From: Escherichia boydii
GTDB lineage: Bacteria; Pseudomonadota; Gammaproteobacteria; Enterobacterales; Enterobacteriaceae
Direction of reading: 5' to 3'
NCBI GenBank assembly: GCA_041890495.1
Contig: CP169086.1
Span: 1,054,001 to 1,118,000, forward strand
DNA: 64,000 nucleotides
Position numbers and translations under genes: made by a program. The notes beneath the pieces were generated by a model that ran no database searches, was not told the origin of the DNA, and saw nothing but the letters and a program-made list of their open reading frames with translations. This document shows positions 1-7,816 of this stretch, in pieces. Numbering within the stretch: the first letter of the stretch is position 1; each line of letters begins with the position of its first letter.

Positions 1-471
1 ATGGAAGGAGACAACCCAGGCGGGGTGGATCTTATGGATAAGCTGGCACAGCGCCTGCGTTTCCGGCTCTGAGCCAGGGTTGTCTCCCGTTAGCAACACC
101 ACGTCCCGCTCCTCGGCGGAGCTGTTCCAGCGATAAACCGTTTCGCCGGCGCGCCAGTTTGCCGCCGGGAAATTACGGTTCAGGTCGACTCCCCGCGCAT
201 TCGCCCGCAATCCCAGCTGACAGCCATCCGGATTGACGGCAAGAATCACGTGATGACGTCGTAATGAAGGGGTCAATGTCCGCAGCGCGCAAGAGAGCGT
301 GACGACAGACGAGTTTTCATCACCGTGCGTGCCGGCAATAATCAAACCGCTGTCGCGATCGGCATCGGGCGCCGGGAACCAGATCAGCGATGCGCCTAAA
401 AATGAGCGGCCATATTGTTCAGCGCCCGGAGGAAAGGCGCCGCGCTCCGCGCGTGGTCGGGTGGTTGCCAT
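1..471 (-). CDS. mpaA: Murein tripeptide amidase A, 3' end cut by the window edge
   Basis: Zinc carboxypeptidase-family amidase that cleaves the gamma-D-Glu to meso-Dap bond of the murein tripeptide in the cytoplasm, part of cell-wall peptide recycling. About 157 N-terminal residues are present, reading leftward from ATG at 471. The M14-type zinc ligands show as GTHGDENSS (His and Glu) followed by a PDGCQLGLRAN...DLNRNFP segment that holds substrate-binding Asn/Arg; the last in-window residues are VVSFH, which should supply the third zinc ligand His. The sequence closely follows E. coli MpaA from memory. It is divergent from mppA, which encodes the periplasmic binding protein for the same tripeptide, so the pair makes functional sense. 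The C-terminus lies outside the window. Confidence 0.95.
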   Translation of the reverse strand, partial: MATTRPRAERGAFPPGAEQYGRSFLGASLIWFPAPDADRDSGLIIAGTHGDENSSVVTLSCALRTLTPSLRRHHVILAVNPDGCQLGLRANARGVDLNRNFPAANWRAGETVYRWNSSAEERDVVLLTGDNPGSEPETQALCQLIHKIHPAWVVSFH

Positions 472-656
472 ACGAAATCCTGATAAAGAAGTCTCTACTG
501 GCAGTGTTGTGCAAAAGCCGCTGTTAATCAAATAGTTTCCGTAACGGCTGAGAATTGCCTTAAATCACTATTCAGGCGTAAGTTATTTGCATTTCTTATT
601 GTCGAAACAAATAATTACGCATCTGCTTGTTACCTGAATTCATCAAAGGGGATCTT

Positions 657-2273
657 ATGAAGCATCCTGTTTCGCGTCTTTTCACCGCACTGTGCCTGTG
701 CGGGCTCTCTACACTCTCGTTCGCCGCTGATGTGCCGAAGGGCACGGTACTGGCGCAAAAACAGGAGTTGGTCAGACATATTAAAGACGAACCGGCTTCG
801 CTCGATCCGGCAAAAGCGGTGGGGTTGCCAGAGATTCAGGTGATTCGCGATCTTTTTGAAGGGCTGGTGAATCAGAATGAGAAAGGGGAACTGACCCCGG
901 GCGTGGCGACGCGCTGGCAGAGTAACGATAACCGTACCTGGACGTTCACCCTGCGCGATAACGCAAAATGGTCTGACGGTACGCCGGTCACCGCGCAGGA
1001 TTTTGTCTACAGCTGGCAGCGTCTGGTTGACCCAAAAACAACCTCTCCGTTTGCCTGGTTTGCGGCGCTGGCGGGTATCAACAACGCCCAGGCTATTATC
1101 GATGGCAAAGCGGCACCAGATACCCTGGGCGTGACGGCGGTGGATGCCAGAACATTACGCGTCCAGCTGGACAAACCGCTACCGTGGTTTAGCAACCTGA
1201 CGGCAAACTTCGCCTTCTATCCGGTGCAAAAAGCGAACGTTGAAAGCGGGAAAGAGTGGACTCGTCCGGGCGCTCTGGTGGGCAATGGCGCGTACGTCCT
1301 GAACGCGCGCGTGGTGAATGAAAAACTGGTTGTCGTGCCGAATACCCACTATTGGGACAATGCGAAAACTGTCCTGCAAAAAGTGACCTTCATTCCGATT
1401 AATCAGGAATCGTCCGCCACCAAACGCTATCTGGCAGGGGATATTGATATTACCGAATCGTTCCCGAAAAACATGTATCAGAAGCTGCTGAAGGACATTC
1501 CAGGACAGGTATATACGCCGCCACAGCTCGGGACCTACTACTACGCGTTTAACACGCAAAAGGGCCCGACGGCCGATGCCCGGGTTCGTCTTGCCCTGAG
1601 CATGACTATCGATCGCCGCATTATGGCGGAAAAGGTACTGGGCACCGGCGAGAAACCGGCCTGGCATTTCACCCCTGACGTGACGGCGGGCTTCACGCCT
1701 GAACCTTCGCCGTTCGAGCAGATGTCCCAGCAGGAGCTGAACGCTCAGGCCAAAACCTTGCTCCAGGCCGCAGGCTACGGCCCCCAGCGTCCGCTGAAGC
1801 TGACCCTGCTGTACAATACCTCGGAAAACCACCAGAAAATCGCCATTGCGGTGGCGTCCATGTGGAAGAAAAATCTCGGTGTGGATGTCAAACTTCAAAA
1901 CCAGGAGTGGAAAACCTATATCGACAGCCGCAATACCGGCAATTTTGACGTGATCCGCGCGTCATGGGTGGGGGATTACAACGAGCCATCGACCTTCCTG
2001 TCCCTGCTGACCTCAACCCACAGCGGCAATATCTCGCGTTTCAACGAACCGGCTTACGATAAAATTATCCACCAGGCTACGCTCGAGACCACGGCCAAAG
2101 CGCGTAATACGGACTACAACATGGCGGAGAAAATCCTCATGGAGAAAGCGCCCATCGCGCCAATTTACCAGTACACCAATGGTCGCCTGATTAAGCCATG
2201 GGTGAAAGGTTATCCCATCAATAACCCGGAAGACGTGGCGTATAGCCGGACAATGTATATTGAGAAGCACTGA
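657..2273 (+). CDS. mppA: Periplasmic murein peptide-binding protein MppA
   Basis: Solute-binding protein family 5 (OppA-like) that captures murein tripeptide in the periplasm and passes it to the Opp permease. The product is 538 residues, about the size of E. coli MppA. A signal peptide is visible (MKHPVSRLF...LSFAAD, cleavage near residue 25). The ATG at 657 was chosen over an upstream TTG because it follows the ribosome-binding site AAAGGGG at proper spacing and gives the normal signal peptide. Family hallmarks include the EPASLDP and DLFEGLV segments near the mature N-terminus and the WSDGTPVTAQDFVYSWQR block. Divergently transcribed from mpaA. Confidence 0.96.
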   Translation: MKHPVSRLFTALCLCGLSTLSFAADVPKGTVLAQKQELVRHIKDEPASLDPAKAVGLPEIQVIRDLFEGLVNQNEKGELTPGVATRWQSNDNRTWTFTLRDNAKWSDGTPVTAQDFVYSWQRLVDPKTTSPFAWFAALAGINNAQAIIDGKAAPDTLGVTAVDARTLRVQLDKPLPWFSNLTANFAFYPVQKANVESGKEWTRPGALVGNGAYVLNARVVNEKLVVVPNTHYWDNAKTVLQKVTFIPINQESSATKRYLAGDIDITESFPKNMYQKLLKDIPGQVYTPPQLGTYYYAFNTQKGPTADARVRLALSMTIDRRIMAEKVLGTGEKPAWHFTPDVTAGFTPEPSPFEQMSQQELNAQAKTLLQAAGYGPQRPLKLTLLYNTSENHQKIAIAVASMWKKNLGVDVKLQNQEWKTYIDSRNTGNFDVIRASWVGDYNEPSTFLSLLTSTHSGNISRFNEPAYDKIIHQATLETTAKARNTDYNMAEKILMEKAPIAPIYQYTNGRLIKPWVKGYPINNPEDVAYSRTMYIEKH

Positions 2274-2301
2274 TGTGTAGGGATTAAAACGACCAATCCA
2301 G

Positions 2302-2327
2302 AACTGGCGCGGAGTTCAGCGCCAGTT
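2302..2327 (+). other. Stem-loop downstream of mppA
   Basis: A perfect 9-bp inverted repeat (AACTGGCGC / GCGCCAGTT) with an 8-base loop lies 28 bases after the mppA stop. No U-run follows, so it is not a standard intrinsic terminator. A closely related stem-loop occurs at 5424-5451, beyond the STAS gene, so the two bracket the phosphorylase-STAS cassette. Confidence 0.6.
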
Positions 2328-2532
2328 GCTCCTCTGATCCTCTCTCGCCACCGCAGAAAGCGGTTTTTCCTGACGATACACACTGCTGATATTTCTCAGG
2401 CGATTCAAAAACAACGCAATATGCAATTGTGGGTAAAAATTGCATGAGTTGAATATCGCCGTCTACACTTGAACAAAATAATATCTTGTGTTCTGCATAT
2501 TAAAAACATGCAGTAACTCCAGTGAGGTCAAC

Positions 2533-4950
2533 ATGTCTTTCACTAACAGAGAGTTGCGTGAACTTGTCGAAACACAATTAAAATATACGTTATGCGTTAG
2601 CCTGGACAAGGCTACCAACGGCGATATATTCAATGCTGTGGCGCTGGCAGTGCGGTATTTTCAGCAAGATCGCTTTCTCGATAGTCAGACCCGGCAGCGT
2701 GCGGAAAAGAAAAAGCGCGTTTATTATCTCTCAATGGAGTTTTTACTCGGACAGTCATTGCGTAATAACCTGACGAATATGAATTTGCTAGATGATATGC
2801 GTCAGGTTGTCAATGAGCTTGGATTCGATTTCGATAATATTTTTGATGAAGAACCCGATGCGGCACTTGGGAATGGTGGGCTAGGGCGCCTGGCCGCCTG
2901 CTTCATCGATTCTATGGCTACTTTAGATATTGCTGCATCAGGGCATGGTATTAAATACGAATATGGTTTATTCAGGCAGACGTTTGAGAATGGTCAGCAA
3001 GTCGAACATCCGGATGACTGGCATTCCAGGCACTCCCCATGGCTGGTTGAACATCATAGTCAGGCAATGCTGATCCCTATTGGTGGTTTTATTGAACATG
3101 CAGATGATGCTGACGGGAATTATAATCCAATGTGGATGGGATGGAATACCATCGTCGGCATTCCTAATGATTATTTCGTTTCGGGTTACAGAGGCAGCAC
3201 CACTAATAAACTTCGTTTATACAGTGCCGTAGCTTCTAACTCTTTTAATATTCATATTTTTAATCATGGCGATTATATAAAAGCAGTCAGTGAAAAAATA
3301 GCTTCTGAAAATATTTCAAAAATACTCTATCCCTCTGATGAAATTCTTTCAGGTAAGGAGCTCAGACTTACTCAGGAGTATTTTCTTGTAGCATGTACCC
3401 TGCGCGATATTTTCCGCGAATACGCTGAGATTGAAACAGACATTTCGTTACTGCCGCGGCATGTCGCCATCCAGCTAAATGATACGCATCCCGCGCTGGC
3501 TGTTGTTGAGTTGATGCGAATACTTGTCGATGAATACAGCCTTCCCTGGCACCAGGCCTGGGATATCACCCAAAGCACCTGTGCATACACGAACCATACG
3601 TTGATGCCCGAGGCTCTGGAGACCTGGCCAGTGGCGTTGTTCGAAAAACTGTTGCCGCGACACTTGCAGATTATTTTTGAGATTAACCACCGTTTTCTTG
3701 CGGATGTCGCCTCCCGATGGCCAGACAAACCGCACTTGTTGACCTCCTTGTCTCTGTTTTCGGGGGACAACGAGAAAAGTATCAGGATGGCAAATTTGGC
3801 CATCGTCGGGAGTCACTGTGTCAATGGGGTGGCGATGCTCCATTCCGAGCTTATCAAAACGCACCTGGTTCCCGATTTTTACTTTATTACGCCAGATAAA
3901 TTCATTAATCAGACCAACGGCATTACGCCGCGCAGATGGTTGCAGCAGGCTAACCCAAATCTTGCTGCGTTTCTGAACCAGCAACTGGGTACCCGATGGC
4001 CGACGGATTTGCATATGCTTCGACAGCTGGAGAAGCATGCGGATGATACGGGGGTAATCGATCGCATCCGCGACATTAAATTCAAAAATAAATCCGCGCT
4101 GAGCCAGATTGTTTCACAACGTTACGGGATTATGCTGGATCCAATGGCAATGTTTGATTGCCAGGTAAAACGCATTCACGAATATAAGCGCCAGCTCCTG
4201 AATATTCTGCACGTCATTTCTCTCTATATTGATATTAAAGAGAATGGGAGAACCATAGCACCTAAGGTACATCTTTTTGCTGGTAAAGCGGCACCCGGCT
4301 ATCGAATGGCAAAGCTTATTATTCAGTTAATCAATGCTGTTGCGAATAAAGTCAACAGCGATGCGCGTATTGCCGGACAGTTGAAAGTCGTTTTTCTTGA
4401 GGATTACAAAGTCTCGTTGGCCGAAAGCATAATACCGGCAACAGACCTGTCTGAACAAATATCCACAGCAGGTACGGAGGCATCTGGAACCAGTAATATG
4501 AAGTTCGCGTTGAATGGTGCGTTAACAATGGGTACGTACGATGGTGCCAACATTGAAATTCTTAATGCTGTTGGAGCAGAAAATTTCTATCTTTTCGGCG
4601 CGACGGCTGAAGAAATTAATGAAATCCGTTCCAATGGCGATAATAATCGTTTCACTCACCAGAGCGATCCTCGCATGATGCATATAGTGAATACGCTTAT
4701 TTCCGGCGTATTTACCGCCGATCGCGAGCTCTTTGCACCGCTACACCATATGTTGACAGCAGCCGATCATTATTGCCATCTTCTGGATTTTGACAGCTAC
4801 AGCCAAACCCAACGTCAGGCAATGGCGGATTTTGAACACCCCCGCCAGTGGCATCGAAAAGCGTTGCTAAATATTAGCCGAATGGGGGAGTTTTCGAGTG
4901 ACAGAACCATTCAGGGCTATGCAAAGGATATTTGGGGCATAAACTGCTGA
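2533..4950 (+). CDS. Glycogen/maltodextrin phosphorylase paralogue (GT35)
   Basis: GT35 phosphorylase that would release glucose-1-phosphate from alpha-1,4-glucan using pyridoxal phosphate. At 805 residues it is full length for the family. Hallmarks include the N-terminal YYLSMEFLLG segment, GNGGLGRLAACFIDS, HLND-type (QLNDTHPALA), NQTNGITPRRW, VKRIHEYKRQLLN and the PLP-lysine motif EASGTSNMKFALNGA with the Schiff-base lysine near residue 657. The ATG at 2533 follows AGTGAGGT; an upstream in-frame start at 2488 would add 15 residues without homology. It is not in the glg or mal operons but alone between mppA and a STAS gene, and its DNA is visibly AT-richer than mppA, suggesting acquisition. 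Whether it prefers glycogen or maltodextrin cannot be told from sequence. Confidence 0.93.
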   Translation: MSFTNRELRELVETQLKYTLCVSLDKATNGDIFNAVALAVRYFQQDRFLDSQTRQRAEKKKRVYYLSMEFLLGQSLRNNLTNMNLLDDMRQVVNELGFDFDNIFDEEPDAALGNGGLGRLAACFIDSMATLDIAASGHGIKYEYGLFRQTFENGQQVEHPDDWHSRHSPWLVEHHSQAMLIPIGGFIEHADDADGNYNPMWMGWNTIVGIPNDYFVSGYRGSTTNKLRLYSAVASNSFNIHIFNHGDYIKAVSEKIASENISKILYPSDEILSGKELRLTQEYFLVACTLRDIFREYAEIETDISLLPRHVAIQLNDTHPALAVVELMRILVDEYSLPWHQAWDITQSTCAYTNHTLMPEALETWPVALFEKLLPRHLQIIFEINHRFLADVASRWPDKPHLLTSLSLFSGDNEKSIRMANLAIVGSHCVNGVAMLHSELIKTHLVPDFYFITPDKFINQTNGITPRRWLQQANPNLAAFLNQQLGTRWPTDLHMLRQLEKHADDTGVIDRIRDIKFKNKSALSQIVSQRYGIMLDPMAMFDCQVKRIHEYKRQLLNILHVISLYIDIKENGRTIAPKVHLFAGKAAPGYRMAKLIIQLINAVANKVNSDARIAGQLKVVFLEDYKVSLAESIIPATDLSEQISTAGTEASGTSNMKFALNGALTMGTYDGANIEILNAVGAENFYLFGATAEEINEIRSNGDNNRFTHQSDPRMMHIVNTLISGVFTADRELFAPLHHMLTAADHYCHLLDFDSYSQTQRQAMADFEHPRQWHRKALLNISRMGEFSSDRTIQGYAKDIWGINC

Positions 4951-5032
4951 TGGTTATGTTTTCAGGCTTCTTTCAGAAGCGATGTCGGTGATTCGAAAAG
5001 CTAGCTTACTTCAGCCAATGCCGGGGGTGATT

Positions 5033-5371
5033 ATGAACTTTGAAATACAGAGTGAAAATGACGTACAGATTGTCGTTCCGCTGGTGCGCAGACTGGATGC
5101 CTCTGTCGAACAGACCTTTAAGCAGCAGGTGCTGGAGGTGATTGAAAGAAGTAATAAAAAGATATTGCTGGATTTCAGCCACGTAGATTTTATTGACAGC
5201 AGCTGTCTCGGCGCGCTGGTATCCATACTCAAGAGTTTAAACGGCAAGGGTGAGCTGGTGCTGTGTTCGCTTAATAGCAATACACACGATCTCTTTAAGC
5301 TGACCAGAATGGATCGTATTTTTTCTATCAAGGCCAATCGGCAGGATGCCATGCAGGTGTTGACGGGCTGA
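5033..5371 (+). CDS. STAS-domain protein (anti-sigma factor antagonist-like)
   Basis: A single STAS domain of 112 residues, as in SpoIIAA/RsbV-type anti-anti-sigma factors. The switch motif HVDFIDSSCLGALVSI is intact, with the phosphorylatable serine at about residue 56-57. The ATG at 5033 lies 82 bases after the phosphorylase stop and starts exactly at the domain; an upstream in-frame ATG at 4982 would add 17 residues. The same-strand position suggests co-transcription with the phosphorylase. No cognate anti-sigma kinase (HATPase), phosphatase (PP2C) or alternative sigma gene is present nearby, so the partner is unknown. Regulation of the phosphorylase or of a cyclic-di-GMP enzyme by protein contact would be speculation. 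Confidence 0.85.
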   Translation: MNFEIQSENDVQIVVPLVRRLDASVEQTFKQQVLEVIERSNKKILLDFSHVDFIDSSCLGALVSILKSLNGKGELVLCSLNSNTHDLFKLTRMDRIFSIKANRQDAMQVLTG

Positions 5372-5423
5372 TATCACAGTGCTTTTCGGTGGGGAAGGCG
5401 GGATGTTGCCAACGATCAGAACG

Positions 5424-5451
5424 AGAACTGACGCTTTCTCGCGCCAGTTCT
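5424..5451 (+). other. Stem-loop after STAS gene, related to the one at 2302-2327
   Basis: An 11-bp stem (AGAACTGACGC / GCGCCAGTTCT, one A.C mismatch) with a 6-base loop lies 52 bases after the STAS stop. The left arm differs by one base from the arm at 2301-2311 (AGAACTGGCGC). No strong U-run follows. Confidence 0.5.
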
Positions 5452-5492
5452 GCAAAACATGGCACCGCTCCGCCCGGGCTGATACCGGCGCG

Positions 5493-6059
5493 CTATTGTG
5501 CTAATAACGCACTAAACTTCGCCAGCCACTGCGGATGGGCGGGCCAGGCGGGAGCCGTCACCAGGTTGCCGTCGACATGGGCCTGATCGATGCCGATAGT
5601 GGCGTAGTGTCCACCGGCGAGGCGTACCTCAGGCGCACAGGCCGGGTAGGCGCTACAGGTTCGTCCTTTCAGGATTCCTGCGGCAGCGAGCAGCTGTGGG
5701 CCGTGGCACACCGCTGCAATCGGCTTACGCGCGGCGTCAAAAGCCTGCACCAGCTTTAACACGTCCTCATTTAGCCGCAGATACTCGGGCGCTCTCCCGC
5801 CGGGGATGAGCAGCGCGTCGTAATCCTGCTCCTTGACGGTGGAAAAATCGGCGTTGAGGGTAAACCTGTGCCCGGGTTTTTCGCTATAGGTCTGCGCACC
5901 GTCAAAGTCATGGATTGCCGTCATGATGTAGTCGCCCTTCGGTTTGTCGGGACAGACCGCATCCACCTGATGGCCAATCATCTGCAAAGCCTGAAAAGGC
6001 ACCATGGTTTCATAATCTTCGGCGTAATCGCCAACCAGCATCAGGATCTTCTTGCTCAT
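5493..6059 (-). CDS. DJ-1/PfpI family protein
   Basis: DJ-1/PfpI superfamily protein of 188 residues (class I glutamine amidotransferase-like fold; members act as glyoxalase/deglycase-like stress enzymes, chaperones or proteases). The nucleophile elbow is visible as AAVCHGPQLL with Cys118 and adjacent His119, and the acidic partner Glu is in the N-terminal GDYAEDYET segment. PGGRAPEYLR is also typical. The start follows GAGGAACG. It stands alone on the minus strand, convergent with the STAS gene and separated from dgcM by a terminator. It is not clearly YajL, YhbO or ElbB by sequence memory, so no symbol is given. Confidence 0.88.
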   Translation of the reverse strand: MSKKILMLVGDYAEDYETMVPFQALQMIGHQVDAVCPDKPKGDYIMTAIHDFDGAQTYSEKPGHRFTLNADFSTVKEQDYDALLIPGGRAPEYLRLNEDVLKLVQAFDAARKPIAAVCHGPQLLAAAGILKGRTCSAYPACAPEVRLAGGHYATIGIDQAHVDGNLVTAPAWPAHPQWLAKFSALLAQ

Positions 6060-6120
6060 CGTTCCTCACCTTTATCAATAAAGATGATTAAGATATAGCC
6101 TGGCGTGGCTGAATTGCCGG

Positions 6121-6148
6121 AAATAAAAAAGCCCGTCAGAGCACGGGC
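6121..6148 (-). terminator. Intrinsic terminator downstream of dgcM and the small membrane gene
   Basis: Read on the minus strand, the stem GCCCGT / ACGGGC with a 6-base loop is followed by TTTTTTATTT. It ends the leftward dgcM-small gene transcript before the separate DJ-1 gene. Confidence 0.8.
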
Positions 6149-6276
6149 AACATAAGCAAATGAATAAGTGATTCGTTATCAACGTTGTTGGAGGATAACG
6201 CTGCGTATTTTACGCGGCTGCAAGCGAGGCAGATACCTGACATATTCGGTAGGTGAAACAAGCGATTAAACGTGCG

Positions 6277-6417
6277 TTACGGTGCGTCGAAGGTTGGGTA
6301 AAGGCTATTTTCAAGAAACTCGACGAGATACCAGATTTCACCGCTAAAAATAAACCAGAAGCCAAATATAATAAGGAGTAAAATAATTAAGGTGAGTATT
6401 ATTTCAGTTTTTCCCAT
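6277..6417 (-). CDS. Small single-pass membrane protein, 46 aa
   Basis: A 46-residue product beginning MGKTEIILTL with one long hydrophobic segment (residues ~5-25) and an acidic/aromatic tail. An upstream in-frame ATG at 6495 overlaps the dgcM stop as ATGA and would give 72 residues; AGGTGGG lies 11 bases before the internal ATG, so either start is possible. The position directly after dgcM and before the terminator implies co-transcription with the diguanylate cyclase. I do not recognise the family. A role as a small membrane partner of the signalling enzyme is only a guess from context. Confidence 0.6.
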   Translation of the reverse strand: MGKTEIILTLIILLLIIFGFWFIFSGEIWYLVEFLENSLYPTFDAP

Positions 6418-6491
6418 TGCGGCTTTTACCCACCTGAAGCTAATTGATTCGAGGTGGGCATTGTAGCGGGGCTTTTCCGGATACTCCAGTT

Positions 6492-7724
6492 TCATGCAGC
6501 AAGGACTTTATTGCGTCCGTCATTTTTAGCGCGATACAGCGCATCGTCTACACGCTTAAACAGCTCATCAATACTCTCTCCCTGATTGTGCCGCGCCACG
6601 CCAATACTGACGGTAAACCGCGGCAAGCCCGGAATCGTAATGCGGGCAACGGCTGCGCGGACTGACTCGGCAATCTGCATCGCGGTATCGAGAGAGGTAA
6701 GCGGCAGCAGGATAACAAACTCTTCGCCACCCCAGCGGAACACCATATCGCCCTCCCGGCTACAGGCTTCCAGAGTCCGGGAAAGGGCGATAAGTACCTC
6801 ATCGCCTTTCAGATGGCCGAAAAGGTCATTAATGTTTTTGAAATGATCGGTATCCACCAGCAGCAGGCTAAATTGCTGCCGGGAAGGAAGGTTATTCTGG
6901 CTGCTTTGATCGGTAATCGCGTAGAACTGGCGCCGGTTGAGTAACCCCGTCATGGAGTCACGTAACGCCGCATGTTCCAGCTCCTGCTCCAGCCTTTTTT
7001 GCTCGGTGATATCGTGGATGATGCACAGCATCAGCTTGTCACCGTAGATTTCAATGGGTCCGGCATACGTCTGGACGTGGCGGGTAGAGCCATCGGCAAG
7101 GCGGTGAATAAAATTGAGCGGCTTATGTCCGCCGGGCAGCGCGGCAATCGCAGTCATAATGGGCATCACATCTCGCCCCAGCGTATTGATTTCCCAGGTA
7201 TGCTTATTGCACATGTCATCGTGTGAATAACCATAAAAATTGAGCGCGGCCAGATTCGCATCGACGATTTGCCCGTCGCGGGCCGGATCGATTAACAGCA
7301 TCGGGGCGCTGTTGGTCAGAAAAAAGCGCGCATAGAAACCCTGTTTTTTCCGCCTATAGGTGGCGGAACGGCTCGCCTTCAATCCCGAGAGTATTTGTTG
7401 GGAGATGCCCTCGAAGATAATGACCTCTCCCCAGGGAGCGTAGTGGGCAAGCGAGAGGCGACAGCTTAACGGTGTATCCTGTCCATCACGGCTCGTTGTC
7501 CAGATTTCGACGATCTCCTGCTCTATTTTCAGTTCAGGTACATACATCGTCAGGAGGGTTTGCGCCCTGGCAGAGTAGATCCCTTTGCGCAGGTCATCGA
7601 GCGTTTTATCCCCCATGATCTGCGTTGCGGCCACATTCGCAAAAATGATCTTTTCCGACACGGGTGAAACGAGCCACACGGGTGTTTTAATTACATTCAA
7701 CGCATCAAAACAAGGTTGCGACAT
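6492..7724 (-). CDS. dgcM: Diguanylate cyclase DgcM (PAS-PAS-GGDEF)
   Basis: Makes cyclic-di-GMP from two GTP; in E. coli DgcM (formerly YdaM) works with PdeR and the regulator MlrA to switch on csgD and curli. The product is 410 residues, the same as E. coli. Two PAS-like sensor regions (about 10-110 and 135-240) precede a GGDEF domain with intact active site RWGGEEF and a product-inhibition I-site (REGD) five residues upstream. The ATG at 7724 was chosen because it follows AGGAAA and aligns with the E. coli N-terminus. The segment from GLKASRSA to EQKRLEQ closely follows the E. coli protein. In E. coli it also lies next to zntB. Confidence 0.95.
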   Translation of the reverse strand: MSQPCFDALNVIKTPVWLVSPVSEKIIFANVAATQIMGDKTLDDLRKGIYSARAQTLLTMYVPELKIEQEIVEIWTTSRDGQDTPLSCRLSLAHYAPWGEVIIFEGISQQILSGLKASRSATYRRKKQGFYARFFLTNSAPMLLIDPARDGQIVDANLAALNFYGYSHDDMCNKHTWEINTLGRDVMPIMTAIAALPGGHKPLNFIHRLADGSTRHVQTYAGPIEIYGDKLMLCIIHDITEQKRLEQELEHAALRDSMTGLLNRRQFYAITDQSSQNNLPSRQQFSLLLVDTDHFKNINDLFGHLKGDEVLIALSRTLEACSREGDMVFRWGGEEFVILLPLTSLDTAMQIAESVRAAVARITIPGLPRFTVSIGVARHNQGESIDELFKRVDDALYRAKNDGRNKVLAA

Positions 7725-7816
7725 AGGCGTTTCCTGGTCATCGACAACATGTGCCTGACAATCATGACAGAATTGACTCGCGTGCACTCCCTTGAAACAT
7801 ACTCCACTTAACCCCG

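Noticed and set aside
299..535. 78-codon plus-strand ORF at the left edge
   Set aside because: It is antisense to mpaA, whose sequence is clearly recognisable.
1179..1898. 239-codon minus-strand ORF inside mppA
   Set aside because: Antisense to a well-conserved gene; composition rich in Arg and His, typical of a shadow frame in GC-rich DNA.
3372..4038. Two long minus-strand ORFs inside the phosphorylase gene
   Set aside because: Antisense to conserved catalytic regions; no ribosome-binding site and no recognisable domain.
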